A stretch of 64,000 nt of DNA from Bacillus kexueae (GTDB lineage Bacteria > Bacillota > Bacilli > Bacillales > Aeribacillaceae), in the NCBI RefSeq assembly GCF_022809095.1, contig NZ_JALAZE010000001.1, forward strand, positions 775,719-839,718, read 5' to 3'. The notes below the pieces were generated by a model. The model saw nothing but the letters and a program-made list of their open reading frames with translations. It had not been told where the DNA came from and searched no databases. A program made the translations under genes and the position numbers. How positions within the stretch are numbered: position 1 is the stretch's first letter; each line of letters opens with the position of its first letter. Shown here one piece after another: positions 42,931 to 51,608 of this stretch.

Positions 42931-43797
42931 ATGATGCTCGAAAAATTAAAACAATTATTCCCACACTTAATCGAGGCAAATGAACCATATTCCGACGAAC
43001 TTTTATGGTTTGAAACAGACGAGAAAGAGATGTTTGGCATTCAACCAACTCTAATTTCCGAACGAGAACTCGAGTTACTTAAACTTATAGCCACACCGAT
43101 TAAGATGACCGAACGTAAAAATATCGGAAAATGGTATGCTTACATATACGAAAACAAAGAAATGACTTCCGTACCGAAAGCGGTTCGCTTTTTTTATTTT
43201 TTCTCGAACAGACCGATTGAAGAACGTGAACTACTGACAAACACAATGGAAGGAGTTATGAATGAACCAGCTTTCGTTTGGCTTAGTGATCAACATGGGT
43301 GGATAGTTGAAGAAGAACCGAATGCAGCCGCAGAAACAGAAGAAATCAAACAAATCATTCAAACCATTACCGCGGACTTTTTTATTGATCTATCGGTTTT
43401 TGTTGGGCAAATGCATCAAATGGGGGCCGATACGCGTGATAGTATCCTACGCGAAATTCAATTGGTCGAAGCCATTCAACCGATTATTCCAAAAGGGCAA
43501 GAGATGATGACATTTTCCGAAATGTTCGTCGCTTTTTACCTTGATTCGCTCTCAACAAATTTCTTTTCGAACAACGTCAAAGAACTGTTAACAGAAACCG
43601 AAATTAGAACGACCATCAAAACATTTATCGAACAAAATTTAAACGTTTCACAAACCGCAAAGAAATTGTTTATGCACCGCAACAGCGTTCAATACCGAAT
43701 CGATAAATTTATTGAGGGAACCGGCATTGACATTCGTCAATTTAAAGAAGCCATAGCGGTTTATTTGTACATTTTGCATAAAGAAAGGATCGATTGA
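42931..43797 (+). CDS. yxkF: PucR-type HTH regulator YxkF-like
   Basis: About 288 residues. The C-terminal HTH_30 domain reads IKTFIEQNLNVSQTAKKLFMHRNSVQYRIDKFIEGTGIDI, typical of PucR/CdaR regulators; the N-terminal 200 residues are an uncharacterised sensor region. YxkF lies directly upstream of msmX in B. subtilis, and the same order holds here. Start ATG 42931 (or 42934) after AAAGGAG. It may regulate sugar transport, which is inferred from context only. Confidence 0.74.
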   Translation: MMLEKLKQLFPHLIEANEPYSDELLWFETDEKEMFGIQPTLISERELELLKLIATPIKMTERKNIGKWYAYIYENKEMTSVPKAVRFFYFFSNRPIEERELLTNTMEGVMNEPAFVWLSDQHGWIVEEEPNAAAETEEIKQIIQTITADFFIDLSVFVGQMHQMGADTRDSILREIQLVEAIQPIIPKGQEMMTFSEMFVAFYLDSLSTNFFSNNVKELLTETEIRTTIKTFIEQNLNVSQTAKKLFMHRNSVQYRIDKFIEGTGIDIRQFKEAIAVYLYILHKERID

Positions 43798-43798
43798 T

Positions 43799-43936
43799 AT
43801 GGATATGAATCTTTTAACGAACTTTTACATGAAACAGCCTTTATTTTTAAAAATTGTGTTAGTTACCGTTGCTGCTGCCATTATCTTTGGGGCTGGCTAC
43901 ATTGTCGGTAGCTTCTTCGGAAGACATTTTGGGTAA
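43799..43936 (+). CDS. Small one-TM membrane protein between yxkF and msmX, 45 aa
   Basis: Read directly: MDMNLLTNFYMKQPLFLK, a hydrophobic helix IVLVTVAAAIIFGAGYIVG, then SFFGRHFG. The ATG is one base after the yxkF stop, with GAAAGGA seven bases upstream inside yxkF, which indicates translational coupling. It is below common size cut-offs. No family recognised; the co-operon position suggests a membrane partner for YxkF or the MsmX-powered transporters. Confidence 0.6.
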   Translation: MDMNLLTNFYMKQPLFLKIVLVTVAAAIIFGAGYIVGSFFGRHFG

Positions 43937-44069
43937 TTTTTTTGAAAATTCACTTTGTTCAATGTGCACAAAAACCTTCTACCCTTTTCGTGCACGTTGT
44001 CCGTTTCCTCCACATTTGAAATCGATTACAATCAAATTAACAAAAGCAAGGGATTAGGAGGAACGAAAC

Positions 44070-45200
44070 ATGGCAGAACTTCGCTTAGAGCATATTTATA
44101 AAATTTATGATAATAAAGTAACAGCGGTTAAAGACTTTAACCTACATATTCAAGATAAGGAATTTATCGTATTCGTCGGTCCTTCCGGTTGTGGTAAATC
44201 GACGACATTACGTATGGTTGCAGGTCTTGAAGAGATTTCAAAAGGTGATTTCTACATTGACGGGAAGCGCATGAACGATGTTGCACCAAAAGATCGTGAT
44301 ATTGCGATGGTATTCCAAAACTACGCCCTATACCCACATATGAACGTTTATGACAACATGGCGTTCGGTTTAAAATTACGTAAATTCCCGAAAGACGAAA
44401 TTGATCGTCGCGTAAAAGAAGCTGCACGTATTCTTGGACTTGAGCAATATTTAGACCGTAAACCGAAAGCTTTATCCGGTGGTCAGCGTCAGCGTGTTGC
44501 TCTTGGTCGTGCAATCGTCCGTGATGCAAAAGTATTCTTAATGGACGAGCCGCTTTCAAACTTAGATGCGAAATTACGTGTTCAAATGCGCGCTGAAATC
44601 TCAAAACTGCACCAACGCTTACAAACAACAACAATCTACGTAACACACGACCAAACAGAAGCGATGACAATGGCAACTCGCCTAGTCGTCATGAAAGATG
44701 GAATTATCCAACAGGTTGGTGCACCAAAAGATGTATACGAAAAACCAGAAAACGTATTCGTCGGTGGTTTCATCGGTTCACCAGCAATGAACTTCTTCCA
44801 CGGAAAGCTAGAAGATGGCAAATTCCACATCGGAAACACAGTGCTAGAAGTTCCTGAAGGAAAAATGAAATACTTACGTGAACAAGGTTACGCAGACAAA
44901 GAAGTTATCTTAGGAATCCGTCCAGAAGATATTCACGACGAACCAGTATTCATTGAATCCGCTAAAGGCTCTGCCGTTAACGCTCACATCGAGGTTGCTG
45001 AATTAATGGGATCTGAAATCATGCTTTACTCTCAAATCGAAGGCCAAGAATACGTTGCGCGTGTAGACTCTCGTTCCAACATCCAACGCGGTGAAAACGT
45101 CCAACTCGGCTTTGACATGAACAAAGCACACTTCTTCGACAAAGAAACAGAATCTCGCATTCGTCCGAAAAGCGAAGAGCTTGCAGAAGCAACTGCATAA
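44070..45200 (+). CDS. msmX: Sugar ABC transporter ATPase MsmX
   Basis: 376-residue ATPase of the MalK/UgpC type: Walker A GPSGCGKSTT, Q-loop VFQNYALYPHM, signature LSGGQRQRVALGRA, Walker B VFLMDEPLSNLDAKLR, H-loop THDQTEAMT, then an OB-type regulatory domain (about 240-376). MsmX of B. subtilis energises several sugar importers (maltodextrin, melibiose, arabinan and others) encoded elsewhere. Length and the adjacent yxkF support this. A TAGGAGGAACG ribosome site precedes it and a strong terminator follows. Confidence 0.9.
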   Translation: MAELRLEHIYKIYDNKVTAVKDFNLHIQDKEFIVFVGPSGCGKSTTLRMVAGLEEISKGDFYIDGKRMNDVAPKDRDIAMVFQNYALYPHMNVYDNMAFGLKLRKFPKDEIDRRVKEAARILGLEQYLDRKPKALSGGQRQRVALGRAIVRDAKVFLMDEPLSNLDAKLRVQMRAEISKLHQRLQTTTIYVTHDQTEAMTMATRLVVMKDGIIQQVGAPKDVYEKPENVFVGGFIGSPAMNFFHGKLEDGKFHIGNTVLEVPEGKMKYLREQGYADKEVILGIRPEDIHDEPVFIESAKGSAVNAHIEVAELMGSEIMLYSQIEGQEYVARVDSRSNIQRGENVQLGFDMNKAHFFDKETESRIRPKSEELAEATA

Positions 45201-45212
45201 TGCATAATATTG

Positions 45213-45247
45213 AAAACAGCTCACTATTTTTAGTGAGCTGTTTTTTA
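45213..45247 (+). terminator. msmX terminator
   Basis: AAAACAGCTCACTA / TAGTGAGCTGTTTT with a TTTT loop and T-run; 11 bp after the stop. Confidence 0.92.
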
Positions 45248-45295
45248 TTTGAAAAACGTTCAATGGTTTGGCATCGGATGACCGGATGGTCTATT

Positions 45296-45969
45296 CGCGC
45301 ATAGGAGTGAGGTTTGCGCGCATTGACATCACATAGCCGCGCTTAGACGGCCCAGCCACGCGCATTGAGATTACATAGCCGCGCTTAAATAACCGGCCGC
45401 GCGCATTGAGATTACATAGCCGCGCTTAAATGGACCGGCCGCGCGCATTGAGATTACATAGCCGCGCTTAAATGGACCGGCCGCGCGCATTGAGATTACA
45501 TAGCCGCGCTTAAACTGCCCAGCCACGCGCATTGACATCACATAGCCGCGCTTAAAAGCACCACCCCCGCGCATTGACATCACATAGCCGCGCTTAGACG
45601 GCCCAGCCACGCGCATTGAGATTACATAGCCGCGCTTAAATAACCGGCCGCGCGCATTGAGATTACATAGCCGCGCTTAAATGGACCGGCCACGCGCATT
45701 GACATCACATAGCCGCGCTTAAATGATCCGGCCGCGCGCATTGAGATTACATAGCCACGCTTAAATGGACCGGCCGCGCGCATTGAGATTACATAGCCGC
45801 GCTTAAATGAACCGGCCGCGCGCATTGAGATTACATAGCCACGCTTAAATGGACCGGCCGCGCGCATTGAGATTACATAGCCACGCTTAAATGGACCGGC
45901 CGCGCGCATTGAGATTACATAGCCGCGCTTAAAAACCCAGCCACGCGCATAGACACCACATTACCGCGC
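45296..45969. repeat. CGCGC array phased at 21 bp (42-bp tandem units)
   Basis: About sixteen 41-42 bp units. Each has two half-units: CGCGC plus ATTGAGATTACATAGC, then CGCGC plus a variable filler such as TTAAATGGACCGGCCG. The word starts at 45296, 45317, 45338, 45359, 45380 and onward with 20-21 bp steps to 45965. Fillers vary mostly in the second half-unit. It lies between the msmX terminator and a small zinc-ribbon gene. Long minus-strand open frames here (14-residue repeats) are by-products of the 42-bp period. Confidence 0.92.
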
Positions 45970-46100
45970 TTAGACTAAACAAAGTCACACATAGGAACCT
46001 CCACCTCACACTTAAAATAAAGCTGTAACAAATCATTCTCGCCTAGCTCCTCTTTCAGGCTCAAAGATCAGAAGTGTACGATTACTTTAGTCATTCTCGA

Positions 46101-46355
46101 TTACGATTCATTTCGTTCATGAACAATATACAATTCTTCATACATACAATACTCACAGAAGAAAAGATGAATGCATTGGTGCAATTCAATCGAATGTTGA
46201 AATCCATCAAAAAGCTTCATACTTTCAATATCCATATATGCGCTGTAATCATCGAAGTAGTCCGTTACTTTTCCTTTATCGAAGATTTCGGCTTGGCATT
46301 GCGGACAGGTGCGCGTTACGTTTTTGAGTCCATTACATAATGAGCAGATTGCCAC
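46101..46355 (-). CDS. Small zinc-ribbon-like protein, 84 aa
   Basis: Three cysteine pairs: CSLC (residues 4-7), CPQC (17-20) and CEYC (about 67-70), spaced for one or two zinc ribbons, with an acidic middle (DYFDDYSAYMDIESMKLFDG). The GTG start at 46355 is about 12 bases after AAAAGGAG, slightly far. Similar short proteins occur in Bacillus genomes without assigned role. Divergent from sspB. Confidence 0.6.
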   Translation of the reverse strand: MAICSLCNGLKNVTRTCPQCQAEIFDKGKVTDYFDDYSAYMDIESMKLFDGFQHSIELHQCIHLFFCEYCMYEELYIVHERNES

Positions 46356-46445
46356 GTTTTAACCGTCTCCTTTTTTCACCTATTTTCTTTATTTTTTTCA
46401 ATTCCCTTCGTTTTCATCTGCACATAATTTACCATTTTATTTTTT

Positions 46446-46475
46446 TGCATAGTTTTTTGAACAAGCCCCATACTA
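46446..46475 (+). promoter_or_regulatory. Sigma-G promoter of sspB
   Basis: TGCATA at 46446-46451 and CATACTA at 46469-46475 with a 17-bp spacer fit the sigma-G consensus (TGNATA ... CATNNTA), as expected for a forespore SASP gene. The 120-base leader contains no other start. Confidence 0.8.
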
Positions 46476-46597
46476 CAAGTAAACTCACAAACAGTCATTG
46501 GGTTAAGCCGAGCAGGCAGTGAACAAATACGCGTTCACACGCTGGTGCAACTCCAGCTAACCCAACCATTATAAAACTTTTAAGGAGTTGAAATGTT

Positions 46598-46816
46598 ATG
46601 GCACAACAACAAAATCGTAGCAACAGCTCTAACCAATTAGTGGTTCCTGGTGCACAGCAAGCAATTGATCAAATGAAGTATGAGATTGCAAATGAGTTTG
46701 GTGTAAACCTTGGACCAGAAACAACAGCTCGCGCTAACGGATCTGTAGGTGGAGAAATCACAAAACGCTTAGTTGCAATGGCGCAACAGCAAATGGGCGG
46801 TTATCAACAACAATAA
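46598..46816 (+). CDS. sspB: Alpha/beta-type small acid-soluble spore protein
   Basis: 72 residues with the SASP signature [31 protein letters not shown]. The GPR protease site (here around NEFGVN) is intact. SASPs coat and protect forespore DNA and are degraded at germination. Gln-rich ends are typical. The sigma-G promoter and a strong terminator frame it. Position beside the yheC-yheE cluster fits B. subtilis sspB; other sspA-type paralogs probably exist elsewhere. Confidence 0.92.
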   Translation: MAQQQNRSNSSNQLVVPGAQQAIDQMKYEIANEFGVNLGPETTARANGSVGGEITKRLVAMAQQQMGGYQQQ

Positions 46817-46835
46817 CAACTAGATATATGGCTTT

Positions 46836-46870
46836 GGAGGCACGCCTTGAGCGTGTCTCCTTTTATTTTT
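46836..46870 (+). terminator. sspB terminator
   Basis: GGAGGCACGC / GCGTGTCTCC (one mismatch) followed by TTTTATTTTTTT. Confidence 0.85.
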
Positions 46871-46925
46871 TTAACGTCTCATAGCATGAAAAAAAGAGGC
46901 CAACATTGACCCCTTTTCTGTTTTT

Positions 46926-47189
46926 TTACGATTGCGGTTGAGAAAGTTGCGTTTTGATTTGGTGCACTTCGTTTGGAGTAGCAGGCTGCGCTGGCTGATA
47001 ATATCCTTTTTGTAATGCGTATTGGTACATTGTTCGTTGTCGAGCTTCATCTGCATTTCGCATTTGAATGAGTGTCTGACGTAATTGCTCATTGTCCGTT
47101 TGCGCGATGATGCTTGCATAATCGGTTAAGCTTGAATTTAAGCCGGATAAATAATCATTTACCATATCTTTTTCGTTAAACTGTGGCAT
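46926..47189 (-). CDS. CotF-like spore coat protein
   Basis: About 87 residues beginning MPQFNEKDMVNDYLSGLNSS. The helical NDYLSGLNSSLTDYASIIAQTDNEQLRQTLIQMRNADE region matches the CotF coat-protein domain (ferritin-like half bundle). The ATG at 47189 is eight bases after AAGGAGGA; two earlier starts touch that site. It follows a second CotF-like gene on the same strand with a 21-bp gap. Confidence 0.75.
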   Translation of the reverse strand: MPQFNEKDMVNDYLSGLNSSLTDYASIIAQTDNEQLRQTLIQMRNADEARQRTMYQYALQKGYYQPAQPATPNEVHQIKTQLSQPQS

Positions 47190-47210
47190 TCTCATGTCCT
47201 CCTTCAAATG

Positions 47211-47477
47211 TTATTGTAGAAATCCCATTAATTTTTGTTGTGAACTTCTTGCTTGCTGGGCATCTCGTTGTAGCATGTCTTTTAATTGTGGATCTTGACA
47301 GCTTTGGGCATACGTATCAAGCTTATTGGCAATCGTTCCGTGGCCCCCAATTAAATGACGTAAATTAGAAAGCTCTAACTGTGTTAATTGACTTTGTGCT
47401 TGCGCTTGGTTCATTTGATTAGCATTATTCACTGGATTGTTCATCGGATTCATTCCGTTATTCATTTGGTTTTGCAT
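47211..47477 (-). CDS. CotF-related spore coat protein with Asn/Gln/Met-rich N-terminus
   Basis: 88 residues. Low-complexity head (MQNQMNNGMNPMNNPVNNAN) followed by a helical LTQLELSNLRHLIGGHGTIANKLDTYAQSCQDPQLKDMLQ region typical of CotF-like/YraG-type coat proteins. It forms a two-gene operon with the next coat gene; the two probably associate. Ribosome site GAGGAGGGAAA. Confidence 0.72.
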   Translation of the reverse strand: MQNQMNNGMNPMNNPVNNANQMNQAQAQSQLTQLELSNLRHLIGGHGTIANKLDTYAQSCQDPQLKDMLQRDAQQARSSQQKLMGFLQ

Positions 47478-47592
47478 CGATTTCCCTCCTCTTTTTCATT
47501 CAATATGTAATATCCCAACATCCACCAAAATTATGCAAAGGAACGCATCATTTTCTAATAAATGTTTGATTGTTTTGCAGAAGTGAATGGAC

Positions 47593-47626
47593 AAAAAAAG
47601 AGCAAGTACATTCAGTACTTACTCTT
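47593..47626 (-). terminator. tcyABC terminator
   Basis: AGAGTAAGTAC / GTACTTGCTCT followed by TTTTTTT on the minus strand. The stem's first arm includes the tcyC stop codon. Confidence 0.87.
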
Positions 47627-48356
47627 GAATTAGTTGTAAGAAACGTTTCGTTCTTTCTTCTTTCGGATTTTCAAAAATTTCTTCTGGTGTGCCTCGTTCA
47701 ACGATAACTCCTTGGTCCATAAAGATGACTTCGTCCGCCACTTCTTTAGCAAAGCGCATTTCATGTGTGACAACAACCATCGTCATACCTTCGTTAGCCA
47801 AATCTTTCATAACTTTTAATACTTCCCCAACAAGTTCAGGGTCCAGTGCAGATGTTGGCTCATCGAAAAGCATGACGTTTGGCTCCATTGCAAGCGCTCG
47901 GGCGATTCCGACACGCTGTTGTTGTCCACCGGATAGTTGGAATGGATAATAATCTTTTTTATCTAAAAGTCCAACCTTATCAAGAAGCTGTTCTGCCTTT
48001 TTCACCGCATCTTCTTTCTTTTCCTTCTTTACTGTGACAGGCCCTTCAATTACGTTCCCAAGGGCTGATTTATGCGGGAAAAGGTTATAGTTTTGAAAAA
48101 CCATTCCAGACTTGCTGCGGAATGAGGCGATATCTTTTTTCGACACCGGTTTTGAAAAGTCAACCGTTTGGTCATCCAATTGAATCGTTCCTGTTGTCGG
48201 GATTTCCAGGGCATTTAAACAGCGAAGAAACGTTGTTTTCCCTGATCCAGACGGACCGATTAAGACGACAACCTTCCCCTTCTCAATGGTTAAATCAATG
48301 CCTTTTAAAACTTCAAGCTCATCAAAACGCTTCGTTAAGTTTTGAATCGTAATCAT
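47619..48356 (-). CDS. tcyC: Polar amino acid (cystine) ABC transporter ATPase
   Basis: 245 residues: Walker [10 protein letters not shown], signature [15 protein letters not shown], Walker [16 protein letters not shown]-loop [14 protein letters not shown], all of the GlnQ/TcyC class. Last gene of a three-gene operon; the assignment to cystine rests on the substrate-binding protein TcyA two genes upstream. Confidence 0.82.
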   Translation of the reverse strand: MITIQNLTKRFDELEVLKGIDLTIEKGKVVVLIGPSGSGKTTFLRCLNALEIPTTGTIQLDDQTVDFSKPVSKKDIASFRSKSGMVFQNYNLFPHKSALGNVIEGPVTVKKEKKEDAVKKAEQLLDKVGLLDKKDYYPFQLSGGQQQRVGIARALAMEPNVMLFDEPTSALDPELVGEVLKVMKDLANEGMTMVVVTHEMRFAKEVADEVIFMDQGVIVERGTPEEIFENPKEERTKRFLQLIQE

Positions 48357-48368
48357 GTTAAAACTCCT

Positions 48369-49070
48369 TTATTTGGCCACATAGCGATCCAGTTTGGATT
48401 CGATTCGTTGCTGAGCAATCGATAATAGGAAACAAATAACCCAATAAATAAGTGCAGCTTCCGTGTATAGAAGAAGTACTTCATACGTTCTTGAAGCAAT
48501 TTGTTGGGCAACACGGAACATTTCCGTCACTAAAATAAGAGATGCTAATGAAGTATCCTTCACTAAACTAATAAAAGTGTTGGACAAAGGTGGAATTGAA
48601 ACACGGGCAGCTTGTGGTAAAATAATTCGCTTTAAATTTTGCGAATAGGACATGCCAAGTGTATACCCTGCTTCCCACTGACCCTTTGGAATCGATAAGA
48701 TTGCTGCACGAATGATTTCAGATGCATAGGCTCCAACATTTAAGGAGAATCCGATAACAGCAGACGGAAATGGATCAATTGTAATACCAACAGATGGCAT
48801 ACCGTAAAAGATGATAAATAACTGTACAAGCAATGGTGTTCCACGAATAATCGACACATACACTCTAGCGATCCATTGGAGTGGCTTAATGGATGAAATG
48901 CGTGCTAAAGCTGTTAATACAGCTAAAATTAACCCAAAAAAGAAGGAAATAAGTGTTAAAGGTAGGGTAAAATACAAAGCTCCCTCCAACATAGGAAGAA
49001 GGGAACTTTGTGCAATTTCCATTAAACGCTCCAATTTCTCTGGATTGTTTAATATATTATTCAGATACAT
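48369..49070 (-). CDS. tcyB: Polar amino acid (cystine) ABC transporter permease
   Basis: About 233 residues, five helices, with the binding-protein-dependent permease EAA loop ([37 protein letters not shown]). TcyB of B. subtilis has 234. The coding frame overlaps the end of tcyA; candidate starts are TTG 49079, GTG 49076 and ATG 49070, and the ribosome site is weak, suggesting translational coupling to tcyA. Confidence 0.82.
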   Translation of the reverse strand: MYLNNILNNPEKLERLMEIAQSSLLPMLEGALYFTLPLTLISFFFGLILAVLTALARISSIKPLQWIARVYVSIIRGTPLLVQLFIIFYGMPSVGITIDPFPSAVIGFSLNVGAYASEIIRAAILSIPKGQWEAGYTLGMSYSQNLKRIILPQAARVSIPPLSNTFISLVKDTSLASLILVTEMFRVAQQIASRTYEVLLLYTEAALIYWVICFLLSIAQQRIESKLDRYVAK

Positions 49071-49872
49071 CTTCACCAAACCATTTCTCTGAAATTTGCT
49101 TTAATGTACCGTCTTCTTTCATTTCTTTTAACGCACCATTTACAGCTTCAACAAGCTCTTCGTTTCCTTGACGGAACATGAATGCACTTTCAGCTGCATC
49201 GTCGCTCTCTGCAACAATTTTAATTGGCGCATCAGGCTTTTGCTTTAAGAAATCAAGAACAGAAAGCTTGTCATTAAGCGTTAAGTCTGCGCGTTTAGAT
49301 GTGATGAGCTCAATTGCTTGAATAAAGCCTTCTACTCCAACTAGTTCAGCACCGTTAGCTTTTGCCATTTCTCCGTAGTTACTTGTTAACGATTGCGCTG
49401 CTTTTTTGCCTTCTAAATCTTCAAAAGATTGAATATCGTTGTTTTCTTTATGAACCACAACTACCGCAGTAGAAATTGTGTATGGTGTAGAGAAATCATA
49501 TTTCTCTTGACGCTCTGGCTTAATACCTACTTGGTTTGCAATCATGTCAAAACGCTCTGCATCTAAACCAGCAAACATAGCGTCCCATTGAGTTTCCATG
49601 AACTCCACTTCAAGGCCAAGACGATTTGCTACTTCTTTTGCTACTTCCACATCGTAGCCTGTTAATTCACCAGACTCATCATGGAATGTAAAAGGCGCAT
49701 ATGTTCCTTCTGTACCAATACGGATAACGCCCTCTTCTTTAATTTTTTCGTATAAATTTTCACCTTCAGCAGGTGCTGCTTGTTCATTCGTTCCCTCGTT
49801 AGACGTACCGCACGCTGCAAGCATGAATACGAGGCCTGTAATAACAAACAATGATAGCCATAACTTCTTCAT
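49057..49872 (-). CDS. tcyA: Cystine-binding lipoprotein
   Basis: 271 residues; signal peptide [21 protein letters not shown] with lipobox LAAC. The class 3 solute-binding fold shows [48 protein letters not shown] and [22 protein letters not shown], resembling B. subtilis TcyA closely. The frame is open 58 codons upstream, but the signal peptide and GGGGGT before the ATG at 49872 fix the start. First gene of tcyABC. A sigma-A promoter lies 43 bp upstream. Confidence 0.84.
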   Translation of the reverse strand: MKKLWLSLFVITGLVFMLAACGTSNEGTNEQAAPAEGENLYEKIKEEGVIRIGTEGTYAPFTFHDESGELTGYDVEVAKEVANRLGLEVEFMETQWDAMFAGLDAERFDMIANQVGIKPERQEKYDFSTPYTISTAVVVVHKENNDIQSFEDLEGKKAAQSLTSNYGEMAKANGAELVGVEGFIQAIELITSKRADLTLNDKLSVLDFLKQKPDAPIKIVAESDDAAESAFMFRQGNEELVEAVNGALKEMKEDGTLKQISEKWFGEDVSE

Positions 49873-49914
49873 GTTTAAACCCCCAGTATTCTTATAGGAT
49901 ATAGATACTCCTGA

Positions 49915-49943
49915 ATCATATAAAAGAAACTTGCTCTTGTCAA
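49915..49943 (-). promoter_or_regulatory. Sigma-A promoter of tcyABC
   Basis: On the minus strand TTGACA (49943-49938) and TATGAT (49920-49915) with exactly 17 bp between. The short leader shows no T-box or S-box signature. Confidence 0.8.
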
Positions 49944-50144
49944 TGGAATTGTCTCGATTAGAATTTCCTTTTCGACAAAAAATGATACGGAGCACAGTCC
50001 ATTTTATTTTATCTGTACGGAAATGAATTGCAATGAAAATGCTCATTTCTGATGTTCATCCGAATACCTATTTTTATCAAATTGCGGACACTTACCTGCC
50101 TAGCAACGTCTTCCCTAACGACAAACTGAACCATATTGTCCCCA

Positions 50145-50450
50145 AATAAGAAACATACATGATTTTACACTCACACCCCAGACATGAAAATTTATTCTCC
50201 CCGGGGTTTTTTCTTTCTACCATCTACCTATCATGATCGATCATTCAGCTCATAGGTAATTTTTATTTTCACAGAAAAAGCGCAAGCCCTTAGGCGAAGA
50301 GCGCTGGAGGACCTGCGAGGAAGGCTTCCGTCGCCACAGCAGGGCCGAACCGACCCGAGCGGATGGCGCTTGGAGCTAGGCTAGACACCAAAAAAACGGT
50401 AAAGAGAATACTTTAACACTTTATTGAACTTAAACTTTCTGTAACAATAA
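50145..50450. repeat. Dispersed hairpin repeat, copy 5 (long form)
   Basis: Complete left module (AAGAAACATACATG, CCCCAG/CCGGGG, CCTATCATGATCGATCATT) and right module from AAAAAGCGCAAGCCC to CTTTCTGTAACAATA. It has a GAAGAGCGCT variant and a duplicated CTAGG near the right side. It ends in the U-tract of the next terminator. Confidence 0.92.
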
Positions 50451-50478
50451 AAAAACGCTGGCGATCATATCACCAGCG
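50448..50478 (-). terminator. Terminator of the YbjQ-family gene
   Basis: CGCTGG / CCAGCG with an 11-base loop; the minus-strand tail is TTTTTTTATTG, fused to the repeat copy. Confidence 0.8.
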
Positions 50479-50492
50479 GTCACGTCATTCTG

Positions 50493-50810
50493 TTATTCTT
50501 CCACTACAACGGCTGTTCCGTAGGCAATGATTTCAGAAGCGTTTTGCATCACAGCAGATGTTTCTAACCGCATCCCTACGATTGCGTTCGCTCCTTGCTT
50601 TTTCGCATCTTCTACCATGCGGCCGATTGCTTTTTGGCGAGCTTCTTCCATCATTTCTGTGTATTCTTTTAATTCCCCGCCCACGATTGTTTTCAAACTA
50701 GCCATAATATCTTTTCCGATATGTTTTGATTGTACGGTACTTCCTTTTACAAGCCCCTTGAACTCTTTTATTTCTTTTCCTGGAACGGTATTAGTAGTTA
50801 CGATAATCAT
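50493..50810 (-). CDS. YbjQ/UPF0145 family protein
   Basis: 105 residues, the usual length for the family: MIIVTTNTVPGKEIKEFKGLVKG, TIVGGELKEYTEMMEEARQKAIGRMVEDAKKQGANAIVGMRLETS. The fold is a pentamer-forming domain of unknown function often called heavy-metal-binding. It begins inside the end of the upstream membrane protein gene (20-bp overlap), so the two are coupled. Confidence 0.88.
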   Translation of the reverse strand: MIIVTTNTVPGKEIKEFKGLVKGSTVQSKHIGKDIMASLKTIVGGELKEYTEMMEEARQKAIGRMVEDAKKQGANAIVGMRLETSAVMQNASEIIAYGTAVVVEE

Positions 50811-50985
50811 TTTCTTCCTCCTCCTTTTTCTCCTGTATTCTTTCCTTGATTAAATAAATCAATATGATGACAAAGGAAATAAATGATAATCCAATAAAAG
50901 TGATTCCGATTATAAATTCGAAAAATAAAAAGATAAATCCGATAATTTGTGTGACAAGGCCAATCCCTAACCAGACTTGCTTCAT
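50791..50985 (-). CDS. Small two-TM membrane protein upstream of the YbjQ gene
   Basis: 64 residues: two adjacent hydrophobic helices (VWLGIGLVTQIIGFIFLFFEF and GITFIGLSFISFVIILIYLI) and a charged tail (KERIQEKKEEEENDYRNY). The frame is open 21 codons further, but GAAGGCG is placed for the ATG at 50985. Overlap with the YbjQ-family gene suggests a membrane partner for it. Confidence 0.58.
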   Translation of the reverse strand: MKQVWLGIGLVTQIIGFIFLFFEFIIGITFIGLSFISFVIILIYLIKERIQEKKEEEENDYRNY

Positions 50986-51102
50986 GAAATCGCCTTCTTC
51001 CATTTTGGGTTCATCTATACATACGATTTGTTCAAAAAAAGGTTTCATCTTTTTTTGAATGAGGTAATGAAAAAAATAACTCGATGAAAGGAGATAAGAA
51101 AT

Positions 51103-51426
51103 ATGGGAAGGACAAACGCTCTTCTCTCAGAAATTACCTTACATTCACCACTTTCCCTTTACGAGGCTATTCGACTTCACAGTGTATCTAAAAAAATGAG
51201 TGGAACGATTTATTTCATTCGAAACGGAACTGTCGTCGATTGCAAAAAGTTACCAAAGCTTATTTCTTTTCTCATGACAACAAGTGAGACCGATCAAATC
51301 AAATTAATTGTCGACTACGAAAAGGAACCGAAATGGTTACCAATCATTCGACAGATTTTAGCGCACCAGCCGAGTCAGTCGTTTCGAAAAGTGCCGCTAC
51401 ACCCAATGAAAAAAGTCAAAATTTAA
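51103..51426 (+). CDS. HPr-like protein with degenerate active site
   Basis: 107 residues. The order of elements resembles HPr: SEITLHSPLSLYEAIRLHSVSKKM, then YFIRNGTVVDCKKLPKLISFLM, then TSETDQIKLIVDYE. In HPr the first block is T-G-x-H-A-R-P-A; here it is T-L-H-S-P-L-S, so the histidine may remain but the ARP is lost, and the C-terminus is 20 residues longer. No other PTS gene is nearby. Resemblance is judged by pattern only. Confidence 0.45.
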   Translation: MGRTNALLSEITLHSPLSLYEAIRLHSVSKKMSGTIYFIRNGTVVDCKKLPKLISFLMTTSETDQIKLIVDYEKEPKWLPIIRQILAHQPSQSFRKVPLHPMKKVKI

Positions 51427-51441
51427 AAGGTTGTGAAATTC

Positions 51442-51591
51442 ATGAACCGTGAGATTCAATACGAAAAGAAAGAAAAAAAATCGAATTCTAGTATGGTGTT
51501 TGCTACATTCATTAAATATGCGACGTATTTGATTATCTTCTTCGGTGTCATGTGGTTTTTGATTCATTATATTTTGCCCATTTTTCAATAA
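51442..51591 (+). CDS. Small one-TM membrane protein, 49 aa
   Basis: Read directly: a charged head MNREIQYEKKEKKSNSS and one long helix (YATYLIIFFGVMWFLIHYIL) ending PIFQ. It starts 15 bp after the HPr-like gene and ends 17 bp before the universal stress gene, so it is probably the middle gene of an operon. The ribosome site (AAAAGG, 10-12 bases upstream) is modest. No family name assigned. Confidence 0.6.
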   Translation: MNREIQYEKKEKKSNSSMVFATFIKYATYLIIFFGVMWFLIHYILPIFQ

Positions 51592-51608
51592 TGAAGGAGG
51601 AATAAATG

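Noticed and set aside
45371..45909. Two minus-strand open frames encoding 14-residue repeats (MRAAGPFKRGYVIS type)
   Set aside because: They follow from the 42-bp period being divisible by three; frames shift at 41-bp units, there is no ribosome site, and the repeat is non-coding in appearance.
45296..45969. CRISPR array
   Set aside because: The fillers between conserved segments are 11-16 bp and recur between units; no unique spacers of 26-40 bp and no cas gene in the window.
49873..50144. T-box or S-box riboswitch upstream of tcyABC
   Set aside because: Sulfur amino acid transport genes often have one, but no T-box sequence or SAM-box helices are visible; only a plain sigma-A promoter with a short leader.
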